NCBI GenBank assembly: GCA_011799875.1
Contig: CM022299.1
Location: 210,496,070-210,560,069, forward strand
From: Thinopyrum elongatum
Lineage: Eukaryota; Streptophyta; Magnoliopsida; Poales; Poaceae
Length of the DNA: 64,000 nucleotides
Direction of reading: 5' to 3'
Shown: piece after piece, positions 47,240 through 59,475 of the stretch
How positions within the stretch are numbered: position 1 is the stretch's first letter
How the letters are laid out: each line of letters starts with the position of its first letter
Program-made: the position numbers and the translations under genes
The notes under the pieces: generated by a model
What the model was told of the DNA's origin: nothing
The model's database searches: none
What the model saw: the letters and a program-made list of their open reading frames with translations, nothing else

Positions 47240-47622
47240 TCCTTCCCAAGCTATAGCCACTTCCTCGCTTGCTTCCTCGCTGTCGCTGTCTTGCATCCGA
47301 CCGCCGCGGTCGCCGTGGTCTTCTTCAATGACCTCTCCAGCGGTTCCTCCTCCGACGACGATGACTCTTTCACCACCCGGGTATGCCTCTCTTCTCTCTC
47401 TCGAGTTATGATTTGGAATGAAGGATTTTAACCCGATGGTCGATTTGAGTCATTTCTTCCTCTTGTAGCTCCCTAGGACCATCAGTTGCAACGAATGGAG
47501 CGGGGTGGCTGAAGATCTGCCTGCTCGTTGTCACCATCAATCTCCATGCATGAAGTTAGTTGCATTTGAATCTAAGGACAGTGGGAGGAAGTTTCTGGCA
47601 TGTGCAGAGAAGGTTAGCCCCA
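47240..47622 (+). pseudogene. GRF-type zinc-finger gene fragment, cut by the Y element
   Basis: Exon 1 ends at 47380 after an acidic run (SSGSSSDDDDSFTTR); its true start is uncertain. The intron is 47381-47468 (GTATGC...TTGTAG). Exon 2 (47469-47612) is exactly 48 codons and contains NEWSGVAEDLPARCHH and a C-terminal GRKFLACAEK. The cysteine/histidine spacing plus G-R-x-F-L-x-C matches the GRF-type zinc finger (PF06839) found in many wheat proteins. A GTTAGC donor follows at 47613, and the 5' LTR of element Y starts 10 bp later at 47623. GRF fingers bind nucleic acid in known proteins. A coiled-coil frame at 63041, beyond the inserted elements, is a candidate continuation. Confidence 0.6.
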
Positions 47623-49188
47623 TGATACGTCTCCAACGTATCTATAATTTTTTATTGTTCCATGTTGTTATATTATCATTCTTGGATGTTTTACAATCAT
47701 TTTATAGCAACTTTATATCATTTTTTTGGACTAACCTATTGACATAGTGCCTAGTGCCAGTTGCTGTTTTTTGCTTGTTTTTTACTTCGCAGAATATCAG
47801 TACCAAATGGAGGCGAAACTTTTTAGAGATTTTTTTTGGACCAGAAGACAACTTGGGAGCCAAGGAAGCACCTGGGGGGAGGCCCGTGGGGCCCACAATA
47901 CACCAGGGCACGCCAGAGGCCCCTGCCGCACCCTGATGTATCATGGGGCCCACGGAGGTCTCCTCCATCCCCTCTCAACTCTATAAATACCCAAATATTC
48001 CAGAAATCCTAGGGGAGTCGACGAAACACAATTCTAGCCGCCGCAAGTTCCACAACCACGAGATCCAATCTAACACGATCATGGAGGGGTTCATCATCCT
48101 TATTGGTGCCTCTCTGATGATGCGTGAGTAGTTCACCATAGACCTACGGGTCCATAGGCAGTAGCTAGATGGCTTCTTCTCTCTTTTTGATTCTCAATAC
48201 AAGGGTCTCTTGGAGATCTATTTGATGTAATGACTTTTTGCGGTGTGTTTGTTGGGATCCGATGAAGTTCGAGTTTATGATCAGATCTATATCCATGAAA
48301 GTTATTTGAGTCTTCTTTGATCTCTTATATGCATGATTATTTATTGCCTCATATTTCTTCTTCGAATCATTGGTTTAGTTAGGCCAACTAGATTGATTTT
48401 TCTTGCAATGGGAAGAGGTGCTTTGTGATGGGTTCGATCTTACGGTGTCCTCACCCAGTGATAGAAGGTGTAGCGAGGCACGTATGTATCGCTGCTATTA
48501 AGAATAACAAGATGGGGTCTATTCCTACATGAATAGATCTTGTCTACATCATGTCATCATTCTTATTGCATTAATCCGTTTCTCCATGAACTTAATACAC
48601 TAGATGCATGCCGGATAGCGGTCGATGTGTGGAGTAATAGTAGTAGATGCAGAATCATTTCAGTCTACTAATCTTGGACGTGATGCCTATATTCATGATC
48701 ATTGCCTGGATATCGTCATAATTATTTGTTCTTCTATCAATTGCCCAACAGTAATTTGTTTACCCACCGTATGCTATTTTCTCGAGAGAAGCCACTAGTG
48801 AAATCTACGACCCCGGGTCTATACTTTATCATATTGCTTTCAAATCTATCTTTTATCATATTTGTTTTCAGATCTATTATTCCAAAAACCGAAAAATACC
48901 TTGCTGCACTTTTTCTATATTTATTTCATTTTGTGTTTTATTCAGATCTATTTATCCAATCTCATACAAACCGATCTATCTTTTTACCGTGGAGGGATTG
49001 ACAACCCCTCTTACGCGTCGGGTTGCAAGTATTTGTTCTTTGTGTGCAGGTACCGTTTACATAGTGTTGCTTGGTTCTCCTACTGGATTGATAAACTTGG
49101 TTTCATAACTGAGGGAAATAGTTACCGTAGCTGTGCTGCATTATCCCTTCCTCTTTGAGGAAATACCGACGCAGTCTAAGCCACGTCA
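47623..49188 (+). mobile_element. 5' LTR of Gypsy element Y
   Basis: Starts TGATACGTCTCCAACG and ends CCACGTCA, 1,566 bp. It is followed after 10 bp by the primer-binding site. The left flank is CCCCA (47618-47622), for which I see no matching duplication because the 3' LTR is truncated. It matches the 59217 copy through its first 259 bp. Confidence 0.85.
47982..47989 (+). promoter_or_regulatory. Probable TATA box of the Y LTR
   Basis: TATAAATA, about 360 bp into the LTR, in the position expected for an LTR promoter. Confidence 0.5.
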
Positions 49189-49198
49189 AAGGAATTTC

Positions 49199-49216
49199 TG
49201 GCGCCGTTGCCGGGGA
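49199..49216 (+). other. Primer-binding site, tRNA-Asp type
   Basis: TGGCGCCGTTGCCGGGGA is complementary to the 3' end of plant tRNA-Asp as I remember it, with one mismatch near its end. This priming is typical of Athila-like and related Gypsy elements. Confidence 0.8.
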
Positions 49217-51180
49217 GACATCATCAACATCTATCAGGTTCCTAATCACAAATCTCATCTCCTTGCAATTTACATTATTTGTCATTTTTCTCTCATTTTC
49301 ATCTCTCCCACTTCACAAAAATTTGCCTTTTTATTTGCCCTCTTTTTCGTTCGCCTTTTTCTCGCCAAATCTCTTTTTTGCTTGCAATTTTATTTGCGTA
49401 GTTGCTATGTCTCAAGAAAATACCAAATTGTGTGTTTTTTCCAATACCAATAATAATGATTTTATTTGCACTCCGATTGCTCTTCCTGGCACTAGTGCGG
49501 AGTCTTGTGATATTAATGGCGCTTTGTTAAATCTTGTCATGAAAGATGAATTTTCCGGTACTCCTAATGAGGATGTCGTGTCCCATCTAAACACATTCAT
49601 AGAATTTTGTGATATGCACAAGAAAAAAGATGTGGACAATGATATTGTGAAGCTGAAATTATTGCAAAATTTTGGTTTTCTTCTTTGCCTTGCAACAGCA
49701 TCGATTCTTGGGATAAGTGCAAAGATGCTTTTTTTACTAAGTATTTTCCGCTCGTGAAAATTATTTCCATTAGAAATCAAATCATGAATTTTAAGCAACT
49801 TGTGACGCCCCCGGATCAATCGTACACTAATCATACACGCAAACATGTACGATCAAGCACAGGGACTCACGGGAAGATATCACAACACAACTCTAAAACA
49901 ATTTAAACGGAGGTCCACAATATTACACACCAAGGATTCGAAGATCCGAATACATAAGTCAGTCATACAAATATTATCTGAGTACAGACATAGTTAGACA
50001 AGTTTCGCCTTAAGAAGGCTAGCACAAACAGCGACACTAGATCGAAAGGTGTTGGCCTCCTGCGTGGGAGCCTCCGATCCTACTCCTGGCCGGCTAGCTC
50101 GATCCAGTAGTAAGTACCCTCTGGACCCTCCTGGTAGTAAGCTCCGGTGGTGGCATCTGGCTCCTGGACTCCATCGTCTGATGTATCATCAAGGTGGGGT
50201 ATATGGGGAAAAGAGAAAGTAAAGCAACCATGAGTACTCATCCGAAGTACTCAGCAAGCAAGGATCTATACTACATATGCAACATTATCAATGGAGAAAG
50301 GCTGTATAAGTGGACTGGGCTGTAGAAATGACAGAATAGAGAGAAGGCCTAGTCCTATCGAAGACTAGCATCTTCAAACATCTTCACAAGGCCATCATCT
50401 TGCAGCAGTGGAAGAGAGTAGAGTAGCATTTTATTTAGCAAACATGTTGAAGTACAGCTTAAAGATCCTTCCTCGACTCCCAAGCGAGAAAGCGATCCCG
50501 AAGCTTCAATTAAGTAACAAGTATCCAGTTCAAGTAGTAGATCGGGATACACAAACTGAGCATCCTTTACCGTAGGACCGGCTATCGATAGAAGATTCAT
50601 CCCTGCAGGGGTGCACTACTGTTACCCAACACGCTCGATCAACTCTGGCCGGACACACTTGCTGGGTAATGCCCGTCCTCGGAAGATCAACACGAAGCAG
50701 CGCCCTACCTAGGCTCGGCAGAGAGGTCAGCACGCCGGACTAACCTATGCACCCAGAGGTCTCGGGCCATCGCCCTGGGCACCCTGCGCGTTGCGAGACT
50801 GGCCGGGGTGCAGGCGCGACACTGAGCTCGTCAGTGAAGTATCCAGCCCAATCCCGACAATCAGCCCGCACGGTGAATCGTGACGTCAGACGAGCTTTCG
50901 GGAGAAACGTACTTCGCAGAGGGTCCCATAACCATTATCCCGCGTGGTGGTAGTGCGTATAGGGCACGTCGACCCACTCAGATCACACACCCAAATCCAA
51001 AAGGCTCAATTAGTATCACACGGAGACAATCAGAGTCTCTGATGCTCCGCCACAATGTCACACTCGAGTGCCCTTCCGGCACACCCGACATCATAGATCC
51101 CCAGCGGGTACCCACCAGGGTGGACCCGCCTGTAACAGAGGTCAAGTAATCGTGTGGTCATAACATCCAGGGGAAACCCG

Positions 51181-51385
51181 AGGAATCACCCTCGACGGAT
51201 TCCACTCGACGAAATCATCAGGGTGAACGTATGAGGCATCACCCTCGAGGTTCACACTGAGGGTTGCATGACAGAGTCGTATCAGAAGTGGAGAAGGAGG
51301 AATCACCCTCGATGACCACGACCGAACAGCTACACTGCAGAGTATTCATCAGGAGTGCGTTACGAGGTATCACCCTCGGCACTCG
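51181..51385. repeat. Four units with AT-CACCCTCG
   Basis: GGAATCACCCTCG or a close variant starts at about 51182, 51234, 51299 and 51365 (spacing 52, 65, 66). The following sequence is only loosely similar. It lies inside the 3.7-kb solo LTR. Confidence 0.6.
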
Positions 51386-52389
51386 ATAGTTACTACGCAG
51401 AGTTGTACAACTAAGGGGGTGTGAAGTGAGGTGTCGGTCTCTGGTCGACGATCACGTTGATCGAGTCATCGATGATCAAGCAGTGGCAACAAGGATAAGG
51501 TGGTGGGGTCACTGATGGTTCACTACCAACCTATACCAAACAGTTTATCATAGGCAGGTAAGGTAACAATGAACAGGTTACAACAGCAGGCTATGCATCA
51601 GAATAGGAGCATACATTAACAGTAGCAAAATCTAATGCACGAAGGAGAATAGAATGGGCGATATCTGGATGCTCAAGGGGGGGGGGCTTGCCTGGTTGCT
51701 CTGGCAAGAGAGAGAGATCGCCAACAGGCTGCTCGTCGGTAGTGTAGTCATACCCTGGTGCAGCGTCGTCGGTCTCAGCGTCTATCGAGAGAGAGAAGGA
51801 GGGGGAGAGAAACAATAAATTCACGGCAATAATGCAAACAATATGTATGACATGCCTAAATGATATGCCGGGGTGTTCTACTGCCTAACTAAATGATTTA
51901 GTTAATTTAGGAATTTATTCGGATTTATTTAATCGACGTTGGGCACTATTCATTTACTGAAAACGTTCTAAAAGTTCAATGTTCATATAGCTACGGACGT
52001 CTGACAGGAATACGGAGGGCGTATTCGGGTTCGTATTGGAATTCTGAGCAAGTTTCATGTATAAAGTATTTTCATCGGAGTTACGGATTATTTAATATGA
52101 TTTTCTAAAGTTTTTATTAATTTCTGGAATTTAATTATTTATTTAATTAAACATTATACGAAACAGTGGTTGATGATGTCAGCATGACATCATGCTGACG
52201 TCAGCAGTCATCTGACACGTGGGTCCCACCTGTCATAGACTAGCTAGTTAATCAGGGTTTAATTAACTTAACTAGTGATTAGGTTAATCTAATTAGGATT
52301 AATTAAGCTAATTAATTACTGTTTAATAAATTAATTATTAATTTTAATAATTTTTATTTTTATTTTATATTTTTATTTCCATTTTCAGG

Positions 52390-52980
52390 GCGTGGGCCCG
52401 TGCGGTCAGTGGCACTGGGGCACTAGGCCCCACCGGTCAGTGGCACGAGGGCCACAGCGGGCGACGGGCGCGGCGCGCGTGTGTGTGCGCGGCAGGGGCG
52501 GGGCAGGCGCACGGCAGGCCGGAGCAGGGCGGCGCGCGGGCGGTCGGCAGCAGCGGTAGGAGCGGTGGAGCGAGCGGCGGGCGCGCGCGCGCGCGGGTGC
52601 GGGGCGGCGCGAGCAGGCGCCGGGGACGGGCGCGGTCCGGCGACAGAGGGCGCGAGCGAGCGGCGGTGAGCGAGGTGCGGGCGCGGTGCCGGGCCGAGCG
52701 CGGGCGCGAAGCAGCGGCGACCGAGGGGAAAGGAGGGGCGCGAGCGGCGCGGTGCTCACCGCAAGCTGTAGGGACTGGGCAGGGGGACGAGGAGGCGAGC
52801 GGCGACGGCGTCCGATGAGGGAGAGGCGAGGCGGCGTGTCCGGCGAGGTGGACGGTGAGGCGAGGCCCGGCGACGAGCGGCGTCGGGCGCGGGGTCGAGC
52901 GCGTCGGGTGCGGTGCGGGGGGAGCGTGCGGGCGCTGGCCCGATCCAGATCGGGGGGGGAGTGTCGGTAGGGATTAGGGT
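52390..52980. other. GC-rich block inside the 3.7-kb solo LTR
   Basis: Built of GCG/CGG/GGC words including a (GC)n run near 52580. It gives overlapping frames on both strands with Arg/Ala/Pro-only content, which is a composition effect. Confidence 0.7.
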
Positions 52981-55109
52981 TCGGCCTGGAGGCCATATAG
53001 TGGGGGGGAGCTGGGCCGGCCTGGTGGCCGTGGCCCAGTTTGGGCCGGGGGGAAATTTTCTTCTTTTATTTTTTCTGTTTTGTTTTCTTATGTCTTTTTC
53101 TTTTTATTTATTCATAACTCCTGTTTAGTAAATAGTTAGGCCTCAAATTGAATTTTGTAAAACATGGGAATTGTTCCCATAAATACTAGGCATCCTCTAC
53201 CACTACCAAAATTGGTTTGGAGTTAACTTGAGTTCACACAAATTTTTATAATAATTAAAATGCATTAATCCTTGCTGTTTTGGTAATGTTAGTGCCACCT
53301 AATTAACTTATTAATTGTTGGTTTCAATTTTAGAATAGTCTCTGCAATATTTGCTATTTACTGAACATTTTAGTTTCTATGTTGGACAACTTTTATTTTC
53401 CACTTTCATTTAAATTTGAATTTGAGTTAGGAGTTGAAATGCAATATGATGCTAATGATGATTATGCACTGTTAAACATGCTGACTTGCCATTATCAAAA
53501 GTGATTACTGTGGCTAATGACATGGGGTGTTACACAACTTGAGCATGAACATGTTGCACAATCTTGGGAAAGAATGAAATTGATGCTAAGAAATTGTCCT
53601 ACTCATGGTTTAAATCTTTGGATGATTATACAAAAAAATTATACGGGATTGAATTTTGTTTCTAGAAATCTTTTAGATTCCGCCGCGGGTGGTACTTTTA
53701 TGGAGATTACTTTGGGTGAAGCTACTAAATTGCTTGATAATACTATGGCAAATTATTCATAATGGCATACCGAAATAGCACCTACTAGTAAAAAAGTTAA
53801 TTCGGTTGAAGAAATTAGTACTTTGAGTGAAAAAGTTGATGCTCTTATGAAATTGGTTGCTAGTAAAAATGCTCCTATTGATCTTAATGATGTGCCTTTG
53901 TCTACTTTGATTGAGCAAAATAGTGATCCCGTAGATGTGAATTTTGTCTCACGAAACAATTTTAATAACAATGCTTAAAGAGGTAATTTTAATCCTAGGC
54001 CTTTTCCTGGAAATTCCTCTAATAATTATGGTGATTCCTATAGTAATTCTTATTACAATAATAGTAGGAACCCCTCTGATCTTGAGAGTGATAGTAAAGA
54101 ATTTATCAATGCTCAAAACATTTTCAGTACTACGATAGAAGAAAACTTGAATAAGATTGATGATATGTCTAGAAGCATTGATAGAATTTCCCGTGATGTA
54201 GAAAATCTCAAGATTAAATTTTTTCCACCTAAGGTTGCTATCAATGAATCAATTTATTCTTTATATGTTTCCATGGATGAAAGTAAGAAAAGAACCTCTA
54301 TGCTTAGAGCTAAAAGTGAATTTTTAGAAAGAGCGTTTTCTACCGATTGCTTTCATAAAAATGATGAAGATCTTAAAGTAATTGGTGTTTCTTCCTTTGA
54401 TTCCTTGTTTAGTAAGATTAAAATTGATGATAAAGGGACTGAAGAAGAGTCAACTTTAGCTAGAGGGCGTCCCGATAATTCGGAGGGTGAAAATCTTGAT
54501 GAAAGAATTGATAAAAGTGGGTTTGAAGAGGTCAAAACTTTAACTAGTGATGTGCCCACTCTTTTGGATTACAAAGACTTTAATTATGATAATTGCTCTT
54601 TGATTGACTGTATTTATTTGTTGCAATCCATAATAAACTCACCCCATGCTTATGAACAAAATAAAGCTTTTACTAAACACATCGTAGATGCCATGATGAA
54701 AGCTTTAGAAGAAAAGTTGGAATTAGATATTTCAATTCCTAGAAAATTACATGATGAATGGGAACCTACCATTAAAGTCAAGATTAAAAATTATGAGTGC
54801 TTTGCTTTATGTGATTTGGGTGCTAGCGTTTCCACAATTCCGAAATCTTTATGTGATGTGCTTGGTCTTACCGATATTGAAGAATGTTCTCTTAATTTGC
54901 ACTTGGCGGATTCTACTATTAAAAAGCCTTTGGGAAGGATTAATGATGTTCTTATTATTGCAAATAGTAATTATGTGCCCATATACTTTATTGTTCTTGA
55001 TATCGATTGCAATCTGTCTTGTCCCATTATACTTGGTAGACCGTTTTTACGAACTATAGGTGCCGTGATTTATATGAAAGAAGGTAATATTAAATTTCAA
55101 CTCCACTAA

Positions 55110-56158
55110 GGAAGGGTATGGAACACTTCCCTAGAACAAGAATTAAGCCACCATATGAATCAATCATGAGGGCATCCTATGGATCAAAAACTAAAGATGA
55201 CAATACTTGAATCTATGCATTATGCCTAGCTAGGGGCATAAAACGATAGCGCTTGTTGGGAGGCAACCCAATGAAAAAAATATTTTTGCCTTTTTTCTTT
55301 CTGTTCTTGAGTGTTTGCACAATTATGCCTCTATTATGATTGTGTTTCTTATGTTCAATTAGTGTTTGTGCCAAGTAAAGCCTTTGGGATAGCTTTGGGT
55401 GATAGTTGATTTGATCCTGTTGAAAAACAGAAAATTTTGCGTCCAGTAACAGAATTGTGTGAATTCACAGAAGCGACGAAAAATTATGTATTCTTTACAA
55501 AAGATTGATATACAATTGCCTCTATTTTCCTTATTTTTCAGAATTGTTGGAGTTACAGAAGTATGAGTAAAATTCGCATCTTTACAGACTGTTCAGTTTT
55601 TGACAGACTATGTTTTCTTTGCATTGTGTGCTTATTTTGATGAATCTATGGATTGTATCGGGGGGTAAAAGCCATGGTAAAGTTAGAATATAGTATATAT
55701 CATGCAATAAGAAAATATGAATGGGTTTGCAACAGTACTTAAAGTGAAGATTTGTTTTCTTATACTAACGGATCTCACGAAGGTTTTGTTAAGTTTTGTG
55801 TGATTGAAGTTTTCAAATTTTGGGTGAGATCACGATGGATGAAGGAATAAGGAGTGAAAAGAGCCTAAGCTTGGGGATGCCCGTGGCACCCCAAGTTAAT
55901 ATTCAAGGAGAACCAAGCAACTAAGCTTGGGGATGCCCCGGAAGGCATCCCCTCTTTCTGCTAACAACCATCGGTAAATTTTACTTGGAGCTATATTTTT
56001 ATTCGTCACATATCATGAGTTTTGCTTGGAGCGTCTTGTATTATATGAGTCTTTGCTTATTTTGCCTTTTAGTTTGCCATGTTTATCCTTGCTGGACACA
56101 CCTATTTGAGAAAGCCAAAATTATGCTATGATTTGTTAGAATTGCTCTATGTGCTTCA
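55110..56158 (+). mobile_element. Internal non-coding region of element Y, left part
   Basis: Follows the protease stop. It includes GGGAGGCAACCCAATG (55259) and two CTTGGGGATGCC segments (about 55870 and 55925). It matches 12500-13430 in the inverted structure. Confidence 0.8.
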
Positions 56159-57677
56159 TGATACGTCCATTTTGCATCATGCTTTTATGTTGATATTTAT
56201 TGCAATATCGGTTGTTATTACACATTATGGTACAATACTTATGCCTTTTCTCCCTTATTTTACAAGGTATACACAAAGAGGGAGAATGCCGGCAGCTGGA
56301 ATACTGGACCGGCAAGGAGCAAATCTAAGAGCCTATTCTGCACAACTCCAAAAGTCCTGAAAATTTATGGAGAATTATTTTGGAATATAAAAGAATTATT
56401 GGGCAAACAAAATACCTGAGGGGACCCACCAGGTGGCCACAAGCCTGGGGGCGCACCCTACCCCCTGGGCGCGCCCCTAGGGCTTGTGGGCCCCCTGGCA
56501 GGTCTCCGGTTTCCATCTTCTGCTATATGAAGGGTTTTTACCTGGAAAAAATCATAAGGAAGCTTTCTGGACGAAGCGCCGCCGTCTCGAGGCGGAACCT
56601 GGGCAGAAGCAATCTAGGGCTTCGACGGAGCTGTTCTGCCGGGGAAACTTCCCTCTGGGAGGGGGAAATTGAAGCCATCGTCATCACCAATGATCCTCTC
56701 ATCGAGAGGGGGTCAATCTCCATCAACATCTTCACCAGCACCATCTCCTCTCAAACCCTAGTTCATCTCTTGTATTCAATCTTTGTCTCAAAACCTCAGA
56801 TTGGTACGTGTGGGTTGCTAGCAGTGTTGATTACTCCTTGTAGTTGATGCTAGTTGCTTTATTTGGTGGAAGATCATATGTTCAGATCCTTAATGATATT
56901 CAATACCCCTCTAATCTTGAACATGAATATGCTTTTTGAGTAGTTATGTTTGTTCCTGAGGACATGGGAGAAGTCTTGCTATAAGTAATCATGTGAATTT
57001 GGTATTCGTTCGATGTTTTGATGAGATGTATGTTGTCTTTCCTCTAGTGGTGTTATGTGAACGTCGACTACATGACACTTCATTTTGATTTGGGCCTAGG
57101 GGAAGGCATTGGGAAGTAATAAGTAGATGATGGGTTGCTAGAGTGATAGAAGATTAAACCCTAGTTTATGTGTTGCTTCGTAAGGGGTTGATTTGGATCC
57201 ACATGTTTCATGCTATGGTTAGATTTATCTTAATTCTTCTTTCGTAGTTGTGGATGCTTGCGGGAGGGGTTAATCATAAGTGGGAGGCTTTTCCAAGTAA
57301 GGACAGCACCCAAGCACCGGTCCACCCACATATTAAATTATCAAAGTAACGAACGCGAATCATATGAGCATGATGAAAACTAACTTGACAACAATTCTCA
57401 TGTGTCCTCGGGAGCGCTTTGCTTTATATAAGAGTTCGTCCAGGCTTATCCTTTGCTATAAAAAGGATTGGCCACCTTGCTGCACCTTTGTTACACTTGT
57501 TACTTGTTACCCGTTACGAATTATCTTATCACAAACCTATCTGTTACCGATAATTTTAGTGCTTGCAGAAAATACCTTGCTGAAAACCGCTTGTCATTTC
57601 CTTCTGCTCCTTGTTGGATTCGACACTCTTACTTATCGAAAGTACTATGATAGATCCCCTATACTTGTGGCTCATCA
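56159..57677 (+). mobile_element. Solo LTR, 1,519 bp, target duplication CTTCA
   Basis: TGATACGTCCATTTTGC ... GTGGCTCATCA, flanked by CTTCA (56154-56158 and 57678-57682). The uninterrupted site GTGCTTCACTTAAATTT is present at about 13420 in the related copy. A CTATATGAAGG TATA-like site near 56523 fits rightward transcription. No internal sequence. It matches, from memory, an abundant Triticeae Gypsy LTR whose reverse starts TGATGA(G/C)CCACAAGTATAGG. Confidence 0.95.
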
Positions 57678-57682
57678 CTTCA

Positions 57683-59216
57683 CTTAAATTTTTTGAGCTA
57701 TGGAATTGCTCTAGTGCTTCACTTATATCTTTTTGAGCACGGTATGCTTTAATATGTTTTGAAGAAATATGCTCTCATGCTTCACTTAGATTTATTTGAG
57801 AGTTAGTAAAATTCTTGAAGAAATTCTCTCATGCTTCACTTATATTATTTTGAGAAAAGAAATTTTTTATGCTCATGTTCTTCACTTAAATTTGTTTGAG
57901 CTTATCAAAAGCAATTGCAACATATGAAACTAGTCCCATAGTGATAGATATTCAAGAGGGATATAATACAAACTTTCATGAAGATCATTGGACGAAATAA
58001 ACTTGATTCCTTGTAATAGTTTTGAGATATGTTGATAGTAATATTTGAGTCATGTTGGTGAGTAATTATGCTTTAGCAAGAATATTGGTGTTAAGGTTTG
58101 TGATTCCCTATGCAAGCACGAAAGTCAATAGTTATGCAATGAAATGACATCCTACTTGTGGTGCATTATTTGGTGTTAGTTATGCTTAATGCTCGCTTAT
58201 GAGAATTGTTGTTTCTTGGTTGGTTGCTTCTCAATCTTTTTGCTAGCCTCCAGTTGTACTAAGTAGAAATACTACTTGTGCATCCAAAATCCTGAAACCA
58301 GTTTTGCCATATGAGTCCACCATACCTACCTATATGCGGTATTTCCGTGCCGTTCTAAGTAAATTTGTATGTGCCAACTCTAATTTTCAAAATGAATTTC
58401 CTTTTTGTGTGCCCGTACCACTCATGAGGTGGCAGGCGGTGGCCAATATTTTTCCATGCTAGATGTGTTATTCTCAAGATGAGTGTTTATTCACTTGTCA
58501 TTGCACGAGAGTACGATGGTAATAGGGATGCCCAGTCCCGAAATGAAAAAGAAATTTAATTTATATTGACAAATAGTAAATTCCTTGGAAAGTGTTGGTA
58601 TGGACCGTACCCGTGGATACGGCTAGCCGGGGAATGTGAAAGTATGGTGGAAAAAGGAATAGACTTTATTTTATGTTTGGGAACCGCCTATGATATATCT
58701 AGCATGGAAAGTATTGGGAACTACTCGGTCATTTTCGTTGACGGGAAAAGCATGCCTCTCAAAAATTTTATCTCTCAATTTAAGCTTTGAGCTCTGGCAC
58801 CTCTACAAATCTCTGCTTCCCTCTGCGAAGGGCCTACCTATTTACTTTTATGCAATTTTTTGAGTCTCCATCTTCTCTTATAAAGCACCAACTAGGGAGC
58901 ACTATGATCGTACTTGAGCATTGGATGTAGCTAATATTCGTGTTGCGTGAATGGATCAATGATTGAGCATGATGGGCTAGGGATAACTTTCTTTAGTGTT
59001 GATATTTTGAAAGACATGGTTGCTTATTGATATGCTTGAGTATTAAAGTCTTCATGTAAAAACTAGACTATTGCTTTGAACTATCTAAAAGTCCAAATTT
59101 CCATGCTACAAAAGAAAAGAATATGTGATGAACATGTTAGGCAGCATTCCACATCAAAAATTCAGTTTTTATCATTTACCTACTCGAGGACGAGCAGGAA
59201 TTAAGCTTGGGGATGC
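57683..59216 (+). mobile_element. Internal non-coding region of element Y, right part
   Basis: Continues the TGCTTCACTTATAT repeats and ends in the purine-rich AATTAAGCTTGGGGATGC next to the 3' LTR. A 74-codon frame at 58566-58790 has a counterpart at 14320-14547 but is not clearly conserved as protein. Confidence 0.8.
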
Positions 59217-59475
59217 TGATACGTCTCCAACGTATCTATAATTTTTTTTTGTCCCATGCTGTTATATTATCATTCTTGGATGTTTTACTACCATTTTATA
59301 GCAACTTTATATCATTTTTTGGGACTAACTTATTGACATAGTGCCGAGTGCCAGTTGCTGTTTTTTGCTTGTTTTTTACTTTGCAGAATATCAGTACCAA
59401 ACGGAGTCCAAGCGCAGCGAAACTTTTTGGAGATTTTTTTTGGACCAGAAGACAACTTGGGAGCCAAGGAAGCAC
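59217..59475 (+). mobile_element. Truncated 3' LTR of element Y
   Basis: The first 259 bp of the LTR (TGATACGTCTCCAACG to GCCAAGGAAGCAC) match 47623-47881. The rest, about 1.3 kb, is missing and replaced by the foldback element. Confidence 0.85.

Larger units (their letters stand above)
49801..53534 (-). mobile_element. Solo LTR, 3,734 bp, target duplication CAACT
   Basis: It runs TGTGACGCCCCCGG ... GGGTGTTACA and is flanked by CAACT at 49796-49800 and 53535-53539; rejoining the flanks restores the gag codon order. The minus strand begins TGTAACACCCCATG, a common start of Tekay/Del-type Gypsy LTRs, and has a TATA-like ACTATAT near 52995, so it is probably leftward. A very GC-rich block lies at 52390-52980 beside an AT-rich block at 52080-52385. 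Long frames in the GC-rich block are low-complexity and not genes. Confidence 0.9.
49407..55109 (+). pseudogene. gag-pro: Gag-protease region of element Y, interrupted by a solo LTR
   Basis: Gag begins at ATG 49407 (MSQENTKLCVFSN) and is open to about 49700, where a frameshift moves the sense frame. At 49800 it is cut by a 3.7-kb LTR and resumes at 53540 with the expected codons. From 53540 to 55109 a single frame is interrupted by TAA at 53760 and TAA near 53977. The last third is an aspartic protease: the active-site motif ALCDLGASVS (aspartate at about 54813), and the later ILGRPFLRT near 55028, then GNIKFQL. Gag forms the particle; the protease would process it. There is no zinc knuckle that I can see, and no reverse transcriptase, RNase H or integrase follows. 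The element therefore looks non-autonomous by design as well as damaged. Confidence 0.75.

Noticed and set aside
52406..52996. A 196-codon minus-strand frame rich in Arg and Pro
   Set aside because: It lies in an extremely GC-rich part of a solo LTR, has almost no hydrophobic residues, and overlapping frames on the other strand are equally open.
58566..58790. A conserved 74-75-codon frame shared with 14320-14547
   Set aside because: The two are copies of the same non-coding element region. The frames differ at the N- and C-termini and show no sign of coding constraint.
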